Source: Lysobacter defluvii IMMIB APB-9 = DSM 18482 | GTDB lineage: Bacteria; Pseudomonadota; Gammaproteobacteria; Xanthomonadales; Xanthomonadaceae | Direction of reading: 5' to 3' | NCBI RefSeq assembly: GCF_000423325.1 | Contig: NZ_KE384007.1 | Span: 1 to 64,000 of the forward strand | DNA: 64,000 nt | Shown: positions 41,732 through 50,771 of the stretch, in pieces | Layout of the letters: each line of letters begins with the position of its first letter | How positions within the stretch are numbered: the stretch's first letter is position 1 | Program-made: the position numbers and the translations under genes | The notes under the pieces: generated by a model | Databases searched by the model: none | Told to the model about the DNA's origin: nothing | Seen by the model: only the letters and a program-made list of their open reading frames with translations

Positions 41732-42561
41732 CGGCGGCCGGCTTCAGCGAACCGGCCAAGAAGCACCTGGGCCAGCACTTCCTGCACGACCAGCGGATGA
41801 TCGGGAGGATCGTCGATGCGGTCAATCCGCGCCCGGGCGAGGCGCTGGTGGAGATCGGCCCCGGCCAGGGCGCGATCACCTTCCCGCTGCTGCGCCGCCA
41901 TGGCGAGCTGACCGTGATCGAGTTCGACCGGGACCTGATCGCGCCGCTCACCGCCGCCGCGGAAGGGGTGGGAACGCTGCGGATCCTCCACCGCGACGTG
42001 CTTTCGGTGGATTTCACCGCCCTTGCCGGGGGACTCGCTAGCGACGGCGGGAACCGGATCCGGCTGGTCGGGAACCTGCCCTACAACCTGTCCTCGCCGA
42101 TCCTGTTCCATGCGCTGGACCACGCCGCGGCGATCACCGACATGACCTTCATGCTGCAGAAGGAGGTGGTCGACCGCATGGCCGCCGGCCCGGGCAGCAA
42201 GGTCTACGGCAGGCTCGGGGTGATGCTGCAGGCATTCTGCAACGTGGTCCCGCTCTTCACCGTGCCGCCCGGTGCGTTCCGGCCGCCGCCGAAGGTCGAC
42301 TCGGCCGTGGTGCGGCTGGTGCCGCTTCCGCCGGACCGGGTCCGGGTGGAAGACCGGGCGCTGTTCGCCCGGGTGGTGCGCGAGGCCTTCGGCCAGCGCC
42401 GCAAGACCCTTCGCAATGCGCTGTCGGCCACCTGCGACGCGGAGGCGATCGAGGCCGCGGGACTGTCGCCGCAGGCCCGCGCCGAGCAGGTGCCGGTCGA
42501 CGGATTCATCGGGCTGGCCAACCTGCTCGCGCACCGGGACGCGTCGACCGGACGCGACTGA
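41728..42561 (+). CDS. rsmA: 16S rRNA dimethyladenosine transferase
   Basis: Dimethylates A1518 and A1519 of 16S rRNA (KsgA). The product has 277 residues. The N-terminal KKHLGQHFLHD, SAM motif EIGPGQGAIT and catalytic GNLPYNLSSPI are present, with a C-terminal helical RNA-binding domain. It is coupled to pdxA by ATGA. Confidence 0.97.
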   Translation: MTAAGFSEPAKKHLGQHFLHDQRMIGRIVDAVNPRPGEALVEIGPGQGAITFPLLRRHGELTVIEFDRDLIAPLTAAAEGVGTLRILHRDVLSVDFTALAGGLASDGGNRIRLVGNLPYNLSSPILFHALDHAAAITDMTFMLQKEVVDRMAAGPGSKVYGRLGVMLQAFCNVVPLFTVPPGAFRPPPKVDSAVVRLVPLPPDRVRVEDRALFARVVREAFGQRRKTLRNALSATCDAEAIEAAGLSPQARAEQVPVDGFIGLANLLAHRDASTGRD

Positions 42562-42688
42562 GCGTTCCCGCGCGCGACCCGGCGCCAATGCATGCGCCGC
42601 GTGGCCACGGGTTCATTACACTGGCCACCATGCACGACCTTCCCGCCCGTCCAGACCGCCCTTCCCTCCACCACGGAGCACGTGGCTG

Positions 42689-43672
42689 ATGGCCGTCTGG
42701 GCCATCGGCGACCTGCAGGGCTGTTACGACACCACCCGGCGGTTGCTCGACAGGATCCGCTTCGACCCGGCCGTGGACCGGCTGTGGTTCTGTGGCGACC
42801 TGGTCAACCGGGGCGGACAGTCGCTGGAGACCCTGCGCCTGGTGCACTCGCTGCGCGCGAATGCCACCGTGGTGCTGGGCAACCACGACCTGTCCCTGCT
42901 GGCGATCGGCGAGCGCCGCGAGGAGGAGAAGCGCAAGGTCAACCCGGACCTGCAGCGCGTGGTGCTGGCAGACGACGCCGACGAGCTGCTGGGCTGGCTG
43001 CGCGGGCAGGACCTCGTCCACGTCGACCGCGAGCTGGGCTGGCTGATGGTGCATGCCGGGCTGGCGCCCAAGTGGACCACCCATGTGGCGCGCAAGCATG
43101 CCGCCGAGGTGGAGGCCGTCCTGCGCGGGCCCGATTACGCCAAACTGCTGCGCAACATGTACGGCGACGGGCCGTCCTGGAACCCGCGCCTGCAGGGCAA
43201 CGACCGCCTCCGTTCGATCATCAACATCTGCACCCGCATGCGCTACTGCTCGCCACGCGGGCGGATCTCCTTCGAGGACAAGGGAGCGCCCGGCACCCAG
43301 CCGCCGGGACTCTATCCGTGGTTCTCGGTGCCCGGACGCGCCGAACGGGACCTCAGGGTGGTCTGTGGCCACTGGTCGGCGCTGGGCCTGCACATCAGCG
43401 GTGGCGTGCACGCCATCGACACCGGCGCGGTGTGGGGCGGCAAGCTCACGGCGCTGCGGCTGGACGGCGAGGACCTGCAGGTGGTGCAGGTGCCCGGGCG
43501 CGACACCCCCGCCAGCCCGCCGCGCGCGCGGACACCGCGACAGGACGCACCGCGCCGGGAACCCGGGCGGCAGGGCGGACGAAGGCGGCGCGGGCACGGC
43601 AACCGTGGTGCGACCGGCGGCAGCGGCGGTGGCGGGCAGGACGCCCCGCCTGCGCCGCAGCCCGGCTCCTAG
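42689..43672 (+). CDS. apaH: Symmetrical bis(5'-nucleosyl)-tetraphosphatase with basic tail
   Basis: Cleaves Ap4A to two ADP and removes Np4 caps from RNA. The product has 327 residues, about 45 longer than E. coli ApaH. Metallophosphatase motifs are GDLQGCYD (8-15), GDLVNRGG (about 36-43) and GNHDLS (about 65-70). The extra C-terminal part (about 277-327) is disordered and rich in Arg/Pro/Gly (GRRRRGHG). The stop TAG shares the palindrome CTAG with the stop of the convergent folA. The order lptD-surA-pdxA-rsmA-apaH-folA parallels E. coli. Confidence 0.95.
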   Translation: MAVWAIGDLQGCYDTTRRLLDRIRFDPAVDRLWFCGDLVNRGGQSLETLRLVHSLRANATVVLGNHDLSLLAIGERREEEKRKVNPDLQRVVLADDADELLGWLRGQDLVHVDRELGWLMVHAGLAPKWTTHVARKHAAEVEAVLRGPDYAKLLRNMYGDGPSWNPRLQGNDRLRSIINICTRMRYCSPRGRISFEDKGAPGTQPPGLYPWFSVPGRAERDLRVVCGHWSALGLHISGGVHAIDTGAVWGGKLTALRLDGEDLQVVQVPGRDTPASPPRARTPRQDAPRREPGRQGGRRRRGHGNRGATGGSGGGGQDAPPAPQPGS

Positions 43673-44181
43673 GCAGCGCGGCGCCGGTAGTCGACGAACT
43701 CGAAGGCGTGCGCGTGGCGCGAATCGGCGACATGCGCCTCGCGCGAAGTGGCCTGCCAGTCCGCGGGATCGAACCGCGGGAAGAAGGTATCGGCACCCGC
43801 CACCGCCACGTCCACGTGGGTCAGGTACATCCGCGTGGCGCGGGGAAGGCACAGCGCGTACACCTCGCCCCCGCCGATCACCCATAGTTCCGGCGCGCCG
43901 TCGCCGGCGGCCTGCCCGAGTGCCTGCTCCACCGACTCCACTGCTTCCATCCCTTCGTACGGCACCTGCCCGCTGCGGGTGAGCACCAGGTTGCGGCGCC
44001 CCGGCAGCGCCCGTCCGAGTGATTCGGCGGTGCGCCGCCCCATCAGCAGCGGCTTGCCCATGGTGAGCGCCTTGAACCTCGCCAGGTCGTCCGGAAGGCG
44101 CCAGGGCAGGTCGTTGTCGCGGCCGATCGCCAGGTTGCGGTCCAGCGCCGCGAGCAGCGACAGCTCCGGCGTGACGCTCAC
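43669..44181 (-). CDS. folA: Dihydrofolate reductase
   Basis: Reduces dihydrofolate to tetrahydrofolate with NADPH. The product has 170 residues from GTG 44181, which overlaps the thyA stop (GTGA). Motifs are [21 protein letters not shown] (about 13-33, including the catalytic acidic residue), [15 protein letters not shown] and [12 protein letters not shown]. Coupling to thyA makes sense, as ThyA produces dihydrofolate. Confidence 0.97.
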   Translation of the reverse strand: MSVTPELSLLAALDRNLAIGRDNDLPWRLPDDLARFKALTMGKPLLMGRRTAESLGRALPGRRNLVLTRSGQVPYEGMEAVESVEQALGQAAGDGAPELWVIGGGEVYALCLPRATRMYLTHVDVAVAGADTFFPRFDPADWQATSREAHVADSRHAHAFEFVDYRRRAA

Positions 44182-44972
44182 ACCGCCACCGGGGCGCGGA
44201 TCGCCGGCGCCGGGTCGTAGCCCTCGATCACGATGTCCTCGAAGCGGAAATCGGCGAGCTCGCGCACCCGCGGGTCCAGCACCAGCCGCGGCAGCGCACG
44301 GGGCTCGCGCGAGAGCTGCTCGCGCGCCTGCTCGACGTGGTTGGAATACAGGTGCGCGTCGCCCAGCGTGTGGATGAACTCGCCGGGCCGCAGCCCGCAC
44401 ACCTGCGCCACCATGTGGGTCAGCAGCGCGTAGCTGGCGATGTTGAACGGCACGCCCAGGAAGATGTCGCCGCTGCGCTGGTACAGCTGGCAGCTCAGCT
44501 TCCCGTCGCCGACGTAGAACTGGAACATCACGTGGCACGGCATCAGCGCCATGTCCGGCAGGTCGGCCACGTTCCACGCCGACACCACCAGCCGGCGCGA
44601 GTCGGGGTCCCGGCGGATCTGCTCGACCACCTGCCCCAGCTGGTCGATCTCGGTGCCGTCCGGCCGCTGCCAGCGCCGCCACTGCTTGCCGTACACCGGC
44701 CCAAGTTCACCGTCGGCGTCGGCCCACTCGTCCCAGATCGAGACGCCGTTCTCCTTCAGGTAGCCGATATTGGTATCGCCGCGCAGGAACCACAGCAGCT
44801 CGTGGATGATCGAGCGCAGGTGGAGCTTCTTGGTGGTCACCAGCGGGAAGCCTTCGGCCAGGTCGAAGCGCATCTGCCAGCCGAACACGCTGCGCGTGCC
44901 GGTGCCGGTCCGGTCCTGCTTGACGGTGCCGTGCTCGAGCACGTGCCCGAGCAGGTCAAGGTACTGCCGCAT
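44178..44972 (-). CDS. thyA: Thymidylate synthase
   Basis: Converts dUMP to dTMP with methylene-tetrahydrofolate. The product has 264 residues, identical in length to the E. coli enzyme. The catalytic cysteine is in [12 protein letters not shown] near 146, and [14 protein letters not shown] and the C-terminal end IRAPVAV are typical. It starts three bases after lgt, and folA overlaps its stop. Confidence 0.98.
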   Translation of the reverse strand: MRQYLDLLGHVLEHGTVKQDRTGTGTRSVFGWQMRFDLAEGFPLVTTKKLHLRSIIHELLWFLRGDTNIGYLKENGVSIWDEWADADGELGPVYGKQWRRWQRPDGTEIDQLGQVVEQIRRDPDSRRLVVSAWNVADLPDMALMPCHVMFQFYVGDGKLSCQLYQRSGDIFLGVPFNIASYALLTHMVAQVCGLRPGEFIHTLGDAHLYSNHVEQAREQLSREPRALPRLVLDPRVRELADFRFEDIVIEGYDPAPAIRAPVAV

Positions 44973-44975
44973 CTC

Positions 44976-45854
44976 CTACTCCCCCTGTTGCGCCGGCTGG
45001 ACCACGGGCTGGCGCCGCGACCACCAGCCCAGCCAGGCCAGCCCCAGCACGATCAGCGGCAGGCTCAGCAGCTGCCCCATGGTCAGCCAGCCGAAGGCCA
45101 GGTAGCCCAGCTGGGCATCGGGCACCCGCACGAACTCCACCAGGAAGCGGAAGCACCCGTACAGCAGCGCGAACAGCCCGGCGACGGCATAGCGGGGGCG
45201 CGGCCTGCGCGAGTACCACCACAGTACGCAGAACATGACCAGGCCCTCCAGGGCCGCCTGGTAGAGCTGCGAGGGATGGCGGGCGAACGGATCGAGCGCG
45301 CCGGAGGCGTGCAGCTGGCGCAGCTGCTCCATCGGCAGCCCGGTGTACGGCCCCAGGTCCGAGGCCGGGAACACCACGCCCCAGTCCTTGCCGGTGAACC
45401 GCCCCCACAACTCGCCGCCGATGTAATTGCCCAGCCGGCCGAGCCCCAGTCCCGGCGGCACCAGTGGTGCGACGAAGTCCACCGTGTCCATCAGGTGCAG
45501 CCGGTGCTTGCGCGACCACCACCAGGCCGCGGCGACCACTCCCAGCAAGCCGCCGTGGAAGCTCATGCCGCCCTCCCACACCTTGAACAGGCTCAGCGGG
45601 TTGGCGAGGAACGCGTCGAACGCATAGAACAGCACGTAGCCGATCCGGCCGCCGAGGATCACGCCCAGGATCCCGTAGAACAGCAGGTCGCCGAAGGCTT
45701 CCTCGTTGACGCCGGGGAGGCGGCCGTCCCTGATCCGCCGGCGGCCCAGCCACCAGGCGATGCCGAAGCCCAGCAGGTACATGATCCCGTACCAGTGCAC
45801 GCGCACCGGCCCCAGTCCGATTGCGATCGGGTCGATGTCGTGGAGGTGGATCAT
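44976..45854 (-). CDS. lgt: Prolipoprotein diacylglyceryl transferase
   Basis: Adds diacylglycerol to the lipobox cysteine of prolipoproteins in the inner membrane. The product has 292 residues with about seven membrane segments. The signature [14 protein letters not shown], the SFHGGLLGV histidine segment and the N-terminal [12 protein letters not shown] are present. It is the first gene of lgt-thyA-folA, as in many gammaproteobacteria. Confidence 0.97.
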   Translation of the reverse strand: MIHLHDIDPIAIGLGPVRVHWYGIMYLLGFGIAWWLGRRRIRDGRLPGVNEEAFGDLLFYGILGVILGGRIGYVLFYAFDAFLANPLSLFKVWEGGMSFHGGLLGVVAAAWWWSRKHRLHLMDTVDFVAPLVPPGLGLGRLGNYIGGELWGRFTGKDWGVVFPASDLGPYTGLPMEQLRQLHASGALDPFARHPSQLYQAALEGLVMFCVLWWYSRRPRPRYAVAGLFALLYGCFRFLVEFVRVPDAQLGYLAFGWLTMGQLLSLPLIVLGLAWLGWWSRRQPVVQPAQQGE

Positions 45855-45858
45855 GCGC

Positions 45859-46347
45859 TCACAGGAAGTGGGGGCGGTTGGGCAGCTCGTCTTCGTCGTG
45901 CTCGCCTTCGCGCCGGGGGAAGTGGCGCTCCATGTGCGCGGAGATCATCTCCACCGCGCGCAGCACGCCGGCCTTGGGCTGGTTCTCGCGCAGCCCCGCC
46001 GCAATGGTGTCACACGCCTCGCGCCACTGGGCATCGGTCACCCGGCCACGGTAGCCGCGGTCGGCGACGATCTCGATGTGGTGGTCCGCCAGCAGCAGGT
46101 ACACCAGCACGCCGCTGTTGTGTTCGGTGTCCCACACGCCCAGCTCGCCAAAGACCTGCCGGGCGCGGGTGGCGGAGTCCACGCCGGCCAGCACCGCCCG
46201 CGCCGGCAGCGAGGCTTCCACCGCGAAGCAGATCTCGCCGCGATGGTTCCGCTCGGCGGCCACGATGGCGTCGGTGATCTCCTTCAGGCACGCGGCCGGG
46301 AACAGCGTGCGCGCCGAGGGTGCGAACAGGTGCCTGAGCAGGCGCAT
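45859..46347 (-). CDS. TPM-domain protein (second copy)
   Basis: Protein of 162 residues from ATG 46347; GTG 46350 is an alternative. It carries a TPM fold: [51 protein letters not shown]. There is no signal peptide, so the domain probably faces the cytoplasm or is a peripheral protein. It starts within eight bases of the upstream TPM protein with Gly-rich tail and ends five bases before the start of lgt. The function of the pair is unknown. Confidence 0.85.
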   Translation of the reverse strand: MRLLRHLFAPSARTLFPAACLKEITDAIVAAERNHRGEICFAVEASLPARAVLAGVDSATRARQVFGELGVWDTEHNSGVLVYLLLADHHIEIVADRGYRGRVTDAQWREACDTIAAGLRENQPKAGVLRAVEMISAHMERHFPRREGEHDEDELPNRPHFL

Positions 46348-46354
46348 CACGACC

Positions 46355-47332
46355 TCACCAGCTTCCGGAGGCGCCACCGCCCCCGCTGAATCCACCGCCG
46401 CCGCCCCAGCCGCCACCGCCGAAGCCGCCGCCCCCGAATCCGCCCCCGCCAAAGCCGCCCCCGCCGAACGGCGGCCCACCCCAGCCACCGCTGCCCCAGC
46501 CACGGTCATTGGCGTAGCGTCCCGGCCGGGCAAGGCTGGCCAGGCCGAACAACAGGCCGATCAGCGCGCCGATCCCGCCCACCACCAGCCCGCCGGAGAG
46601 CAGCAGCGCGGTGCCGCCGGACGCGCCGGCGCCCACGACGCCGCGCAGCGGGCGCGGTGCGCGCGAGAACACCCCGCGCACCACCTGGGCGACGATGAAC
46701 GCCGCGAACAGCCCGACCAGCCAGCCACCGCCACCGGAAGGTTCGCCACGGTGGGCGGTCATCGGCTCGGGCAGCGGCTCGCCGTCGACCAGCGCGACCA
46801 GTACCCCGGTCGCCTCGACGATGCCACCGGCGAAGTCGCCCGCGCGGAAGCGCGGCACCAGGTATTCTTGGATCACCCTCGAAGCGGTGGCGTCGGGGAT
46901 CGCGCCCTCCAGGCCGTAGCCCACCTCGATGCGCACCCGGCGGTCGTCGATGGCCACCACCAGCAGCACGCCATCGTCGACGTCCTCGCGGCCGAGGCGC
47001 CACTCGTCGTAGACCCGCACCGCGTACTGGGCGATGTCCTCGGGCATCGTGGTGGGGACCACCAGCACCTGCAGCTGGCTTCCCTTCCGCTGTTGCAGCG
47101 CAAGCGCCTGCGCCTCCAGCCGTCGCACCGTGGCGGCATCGAGCGTCCCGGTGGTGTCGACCACCGGCGAGTCCAGCGGCGGGACCGGCGCAAGATCCTG
47201 TGCGAACCCCTGCAGCGGCAGGAACAGGGCCAGCAGCAGGACGAGCGCGACGAACATGCGGCCGGACCCGGGCAGCCAGGGCGCCCTGCGCCGCAGGGGC
47301 GCGTGGACCGCCCGGAGGCGCGGCTCAGCCAT
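46355..47332 (-). CDS. TPM-domain membrane protein with Gly-rich tail (YgcG type)
   Basis: Protein of up to 325 residues. A signal sequence MFVALVLLLALFLPLQGFAQ begins at residue 26, so ATG 47257 is an alternative start. The TPM domain (about 55-180) has VVDTTGTLDA, VVVPTTMPEDIAQYAVRVYDEW and VRIEVGYGLEGAIPD. One or two membrane segments follow (about 205-285), then a tail of GGGGF/GGGGW repeats ending in ASGSW. It overlaps the lemA stop by eight bases. LemA plus TPM/YgcG is a recurrent pair in bacteria, perhaps linked to envelope quality control. Confidence 0.88.
   Translation of the reverse strand: MAEPRLRAVHAPLRRRAPWLPGSGRMFVALVLLLALFLPLQGFAQDLAPVPPLDSPVVDTTGTLDAATVRRLEAQALALQQRKGSQLQVLVVPTTMPEDIAQYAVRVYDEWRLGREDVDDGVLLVVAIDDRRVRIEVGYGLEGAIPDATASRVIQEYLVPRFRAGDFAGGIVEATGVLVALVDGEPLPEPMTAHRGEPSGGGGWLVGLFAAFIVAQVVRGVFSRAPRPLRGVVGAGASGGTALLLSGGLVVGGIGALIGLLFGLASLARPGRYANDRGWGSGGWGGPPFGGGGFGGGGFGGGGFGGGGWGGGGGFSGGGGASGSW
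46409..46470. repeat. 15-base tandem repeat coding GGGGF units
   Basis: Imperfect 15-base units within the TPM-protein gene encode successive GGGGF/GGGGW pentapeptides. The stretch is nearly pure C/G on either strand and is a likely slippage site. Changes in multiples of 15 bases would keep the frame. Confidence 0.6.
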
Positions 47333-47924
47333 CCGTCGGCGATTCCCCGGCCGGGCGGCCGAAGTCCACCTGCGGCGCCTGCTGGATCTGCTGCAGGTTG
47401 TCGACGGTGAAGTTCGGCTTGGCCTCGTGCCCGAACATCTTCGCCGTCAGGTTCTGCGGGAACTGCCGGATATAGGTGTTGTAGTCCTGCACCGCGGCGA
47501 TGTAGCGCTGGCGCTCGACGGTGATGCGGTTCTCGGTGCCCTCCAGCTGCGCCTGCAGCTGCAGGAAGTTCTGGTCGGCCTTGAGCTGCGGATAGTTCTC
47601 GGCCACCAGCAGCAGCCGGCCGATCGCGCTCTGCAGTTGGCCCTGGGCCTGCTGGAACTGCTCCAGCGAGGCCTCGTCCCCGGCATCGACGTTGATGCTG
47701 CCCACACGCGAGCGCGCCTCGGTCACCTCGCGGAAGACCTGCTGCTCGTGTTCGGCATAGCCGCGCACGGTGGCGACCAGGTTGGGCACCAGGTCGGCGC
47801 GCCGCTGGTAGACGTTGATGACCTGCGACCAGGCCGCGTCCACCGCCTCGTCCTTCTGCTGGATCGTGTTGTAGCCGCACCCGCTCGAAAGCAGGACCAG
47901 CACCAGTGCGATAACCCGGGTCAT
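47325..47924 (-). CDS. lemA: LemA-family lipoprotein
   Basis: Protein of 199 residues from ATG 47924. The lipobox SSGC puts a lipid cysteine at about residue 16. The coiled-coil LemA body is clear: DEAVDAAWSQVINVYQRRADLVPNLVATVRGYA, then AENYPQLKADQNFLQLQ and RYIAAVQDYNTYIRQFP. The family's role is unsettled. It is the first gene of lemA-TPM-TPM, with an eight-base overlap to the next gene. Confidence 0.94.
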   Translation of the reverse strand: MTRVIALVLVLLSSGCGYNTIQQKDEAVDAAWSQVINVYQRRADLVPNLVATVRGYAEHEQQVFREVTEARSRVGSINVDAGDEASLEQFQQAQGQLQSAIGRLLLVAENYPQLKADQNFLQLQAQLEGTENRITVERQRYIAAVQDYNTYIRQFPQNLTAKMFGHEAKPNFTVDNLQQIQQAPQVDFGRPAGESPTDG

Positions 47925-47982
47925 GCGCTCACTCCAATGAAGCTGCTGCCCGCATTGCACCACCAGGCCCGCGAAGGCGCAA

Positions 47983-48723
47983 TCACGCCTCCGGGAACTG
48001 GCGCGGCACCCCGGAGCGCTTCTTCGCCCACAGGTTGAGGAACTCCACCGCCGCCGAGAAGCCCATCGCGCCGTAGATGTAGCCCTTGGGCACGTGCATC
48101 TCGAAGCCCTCGGTGACCAGGTACGCGCCGATCAGCACGATGAAGGCGAGCGCCAGCATCTTCACGGTGGGGTTGCGGTCGATGAACTGGCCCAAGGGGC
48201 GCGCGGCCAGCAGCATCATCGTGACCGCCAGCAGGATCGCGGTGACCATGATCCAGGTCTGCTGCGCCATGCCGACCGCGGCGATCACCGAGTCGAGCGA
48301 GAACACGATGTCGATGACGGCGATCTGCGCCATCACCATGCCGAAGGACGCCGCCGGCCGGGTGTTGATGTCCGCCGATTCGGGCTCGCCGACGATGGTG
48401 TCGCGGATCTCCATCGTCCCCTTCACCAGCAGGAAGGCGCCGCCCAGGATCAGCACCAGGTCGCGGATCGAGATGCCCTGGCCCAGCAGCGTGAACAGGT
48501 CGTGGGTCAGGCCCGCCAGCCACGCCAGGGTCAACAGCAGCACGATCCGCGAAATGCAGGCGACGGCGATGCCGATCTTCCGCGCGCGCTCGCGCACGGC
48601 GACCGGGAGGCGGCTGACCGCGATCGAGATGAAGACCAGGTTGTCGATGCCCAGCACGATCTCGATCGCGCTCAGGGTCAGCAGGGTGATCCAGACTTCG
48701 GGATCCATCAGCATTTCGTACAC
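47983..48723 (-). CDS. TerC-family membrane protein
   Basis: Integral membrane protein of 246 residues with about seven segments. The paired acidic motifs of the family are present: EIVLGIDNLVFISI (about 21-34) and VFSLDSVIAAVGM (about 139-151). TerC-family proteins have been tied to manganese export and to metal loading of secreted enzymes. The start is GTG 48723, with ATG 48714 and 48708 as alternatives. It lies 58 bases upstream of lemA on the same strand. Confidence 0.92.
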   Translation of the reverse strand: MYEMLMDPEVWITLLTLSAIEIVLGIDNLVFISIAVSRLPVAVRERARKIGIAVACISRIVLLLTLAWLAGLTHDLFTLLGQGISIRDLVLILGGAFLLVKGTMEIRDTIVGEPESADINTRPAASFGMVMAQIAVIDIVFSLDSVIAAVGMAQQTWIMVTAILLAVTMMLLAARPLGQFIDRNPTVKMLALAFIVLIGAYLVTEGFEMHVPKGYIYGAMGFSAAVEFLNLWAKKRSGVPRQFPEA

Positions 48724-48765
48724 GGGCGTTTCCGGTTTCGGGTTTGGACGTACGGCGCCGGCGGG

Positions 48766-49158
48766 TCAACCGCCCGCGGCGGCGAGGCGGGGCCACAGCA
48801 GCACGCTCCAGGTGAACACCACCAGGAGCATGGAAAGGAAGACGGCCGCCGAACCCATGTCCTTGGCGCGTCCGGCCAGCTCATGGTGTTCGGCGCCATA
48901 GCGCTCGATGACCGCCTCGATGGCGGAATTGACCAGCTCGACGACCAGCACGAGCATCATCGGGGCCACCAGCAGCACGCGCTCGACGGCGCCGTCGCCC
49001 AGCCACCACGCCAGCGGCGCCAGGACCACGAACAGGTAGACCTCGAGCCGGAAGGAGGACTCGTGGTACCAGGCCGCGCCGAGGCCCTGCAGCGACCACA
49101 CGGCGGCCTTGAACACGCGCGCGGGCCGCCGCGGCAGGTGGCCGGTCTCGTCCGCCAT
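48766..49158 (-). CDS. dgkA: Diacylglycerol kinase
   Basis: Small inner-membrane kinase that recycles diacylglycerol to phosphatidic acid. The product has 130 residues, against 122 in E. coli. Three membrane segments and the signature VELVNSAIEAVIERYG are present, followed by AKDMGSAAVFL. It starts upstream of the TerC-like gene on the same strand with a 42-base gap. Confidence 0.95.
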   Translation of the reverse strand: MADETGHLPRRPARVFKAAVWSLQGLGAAWYHESSFRLEVYLFVVLAPLAWWLGDGAVERVLLVAPMMLVLVVELVNSAIEAVIERYGAEHHELAGRAKDMGSAAVFLSMLLVVFTWSVLLWPRLAAAGG

Positions 49159-49347
49159 CGACTCAGCGCGGCCGCGCGGGCGCGGACCTGGAACGGTGGG
49201 GCTGGGCAATGCGGGACATGCTCGAAGGGCCGGTGCTGCACGCAAGCGGGTAATTCTGCCACAGCGGCGACCCCGCCGCCCCACGTTCACCACTCCCGGG
49301 CCTGATGCGTGCCACCATGGCCACGGGCCACCCCCAGGACACTTGCC

Positions 49348-49869
49348 GTGCCTCGCATTGCTATCCTCGGAACCCTCGCCACCCTGGCCATCGGTACCGC
49401 CATGTCCGCAACCTTTCCCCAGGCCGCGCCGCGTGCGCTGCAAGCCGAAGACGACGGTTACCAGGAACTGCTCGACGCAGCCACCGCCCCCCTGCACGAG
49501 GTACTGGGCGACCGGGTGGTGGTCGAGGTGGAGCGGCTGGACTGCCTGGGGCGCTGGGCGTTCCTGATGGGCAACATGCGCACGCCGGGAGGCGAGCGCC
49601 CCGACTTCCGCGGCACCCGGTTCGCAGAGCACGCCGCGGCCGGCAGCATGTCGGACCTGTACGTGGCGCTGCTGAGGCGCGATCCGGAAGGCGGCGCTGG
49701 CGAAGGGGCGGAACCGGCGACGGATGCCGCCGACGGTGGCGTGCCGGTGGACTGCCTGGAGCTGCCGGGGGAATGGGTGCTGCTGGACCACGCGATCGGC
49801 CCCGGCGACGTGGCCTGGCTGGACTGGCCGGCCCGGCACGCGGCGCCGCGGGCGGTGTTCGGGTTCTGA
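49348..49869 (+). CDS. Secreted hypothetical protein
   Basis: Protein of 173 residues from GTG 49348, chosen because a signal peptide begins there (PRIAILGTLATLAIGTAMSA, cleaved near residue 21). The mature part has two cysteines (LDCLGRW, PVDCLEL), which may form a disulfide, and an acidic Gly/Ala loop. I recognise no family. It is convergent with the LysM gene across a shared terminator, and divergent from dgkA. Confidence 0.65.
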   Translation: MPRIAILGTLATLAIGTAMSATFPQAAPRALQAEDDGYQELLDAATAPLHEVLGDRVVVEVERLDCLGRWAFLMGNMRTPGGERPDFRGTRFAEHAAAGSMSDLYVALLRRDPEGGAGEGAEPATDAADGGVPVDCLELPGEWVLLDHAIGPGDVAWLDWPARHAAPRAVFGF

Positions 49870-49922
49870 GGCCTTGTAAGCCCGGACCCGGCACTGCCGG
49901 GCGCCAGAACCGCGGGAAAGCG

Positions 49923-49949
49923 AAAAGGCCGGGGCGACCCCGGCCTTTT
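49923..49949. terminator. Bidirectional intrinsic terminator
   Basis: AAAAGGCCGGGG and CCCCGGCCTTTT form a 12-pair stem with a three-base CGA loop, giving a T4 run in both orientations. It serves the hypothetical gene on the plus strand and the LysM gene on the minus strand. Confidence 0.85.
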
Positions 49950-49969
49950 CACTTTCCACCCTACGGCGC

Positions 49970-50635
49970 TCAGCGCGGCGGGGTGATGATCTCGTAGTTA
50001 CCGGAGGCGCCGCCCCAGCTGATCCGCTGGCTGCCGTCGGCATTCACGTTGTTGGAGCCGATGAACTTCGGCACGCCGTTCTCGAAGCCGTGGAACAGGA
50101 CCACGTGCGACTGGCCGTTCTTCTGCATCAGCACCACGTCGCCCGGGCGGGCATCGGCGAGGGAGACGGTCTGCCAGCCGGCGCCCTTGAGGTTCGAGGC
50201 CAGGTTGTCGACCGAGGCGCTGGCCTGGCTGGGCTCGATCATCCCCGCCTGCTGCAGCACGCCGGAGACGAAGTTCGCGCAGTTGACGTTGTTGGGGACC
50301 CAGCTCTCCATCGGGATGTCGTTGGAGTGCTTGAGCTCGCCGGCATTGCGGCCGATCAGGCTCTCGGCGATGGCGGCGGCGTCCGCCCCGTTGCCCGAAC
50401 CGGCGGCGATCGGCCCGGAGCCGGTGACCTGCCCCGCCTGGCCGCCGCCAACTGCCACGCCACCCGGCGCGGAAACACCCGCCTGGATGCTGAGCGTCGC
50501 GCCGGCGTAGATCAGGTCCGGGTTGGTGATGTTCGGGTTCGCCTGCATCAGCGCGTCCACGGTGGTCCCGTAGCGCTGGGCGATGCTGGTCAGGGTGTCG
50601 CCCCAGTTGATGTTGTGGGTGCCGATGGCCGTCAT
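49970..50635 (-). CDS. LysM plus papain-like (NlpC/CHAP type) hydrolase without signal peptide
   Basis: Protein of 221 residues from ATG 50635. A LysM domain starts almost at the N terminus (INWGDTLTSIAQRYG to AGATLSIQ, about 9-51), then a Gly-rich linker and a cysteine-peptidase-like domain with C119 in VNCANFVSG, GDVVLMQKNGQSHVVLF (H177) and SNNVN. This architecture suggests cleavage of peptidoglycan peptides. No Sec signal or lipobox is present, so it may be exported by another route, act as an endolysin-like protein, or be a secretion-system effector. No immunity-like partner is adjacent. Confidence 0.75.
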   Translation of the reverse strand: MTAIGTHNINWGDTLTSIAQRYGTTVDALMQANPNITNPDLIYAGATLSIQAGVSAPGGVAVGGGQAGQVTGSGPIAAGSGNGADAAAIAESLIGRNAGELKHSNDIPMESWVPNNVNCANFVSGVLQQAGMIEPSQASASVDNLASNLKGAGWQTVSLADARPGDVVLMQKNGQSHVVLFHGFENGVPKFIGSNNVNADGSQRISWGGASGNYEIITPPR

Positions 50636-50771
50636 CTTCGTCTCCAACGGGGCCCTGCCCCGGTCTCCGGACCGGCCCCGCACCGGGGCCTTCGATGACT
50701 GCAGTCTTCCCGCGCCGGGGTTCCGCCACAACCGGGGCAGACCCTAGATGGGGACCGCCCCGGGCCGCCGC

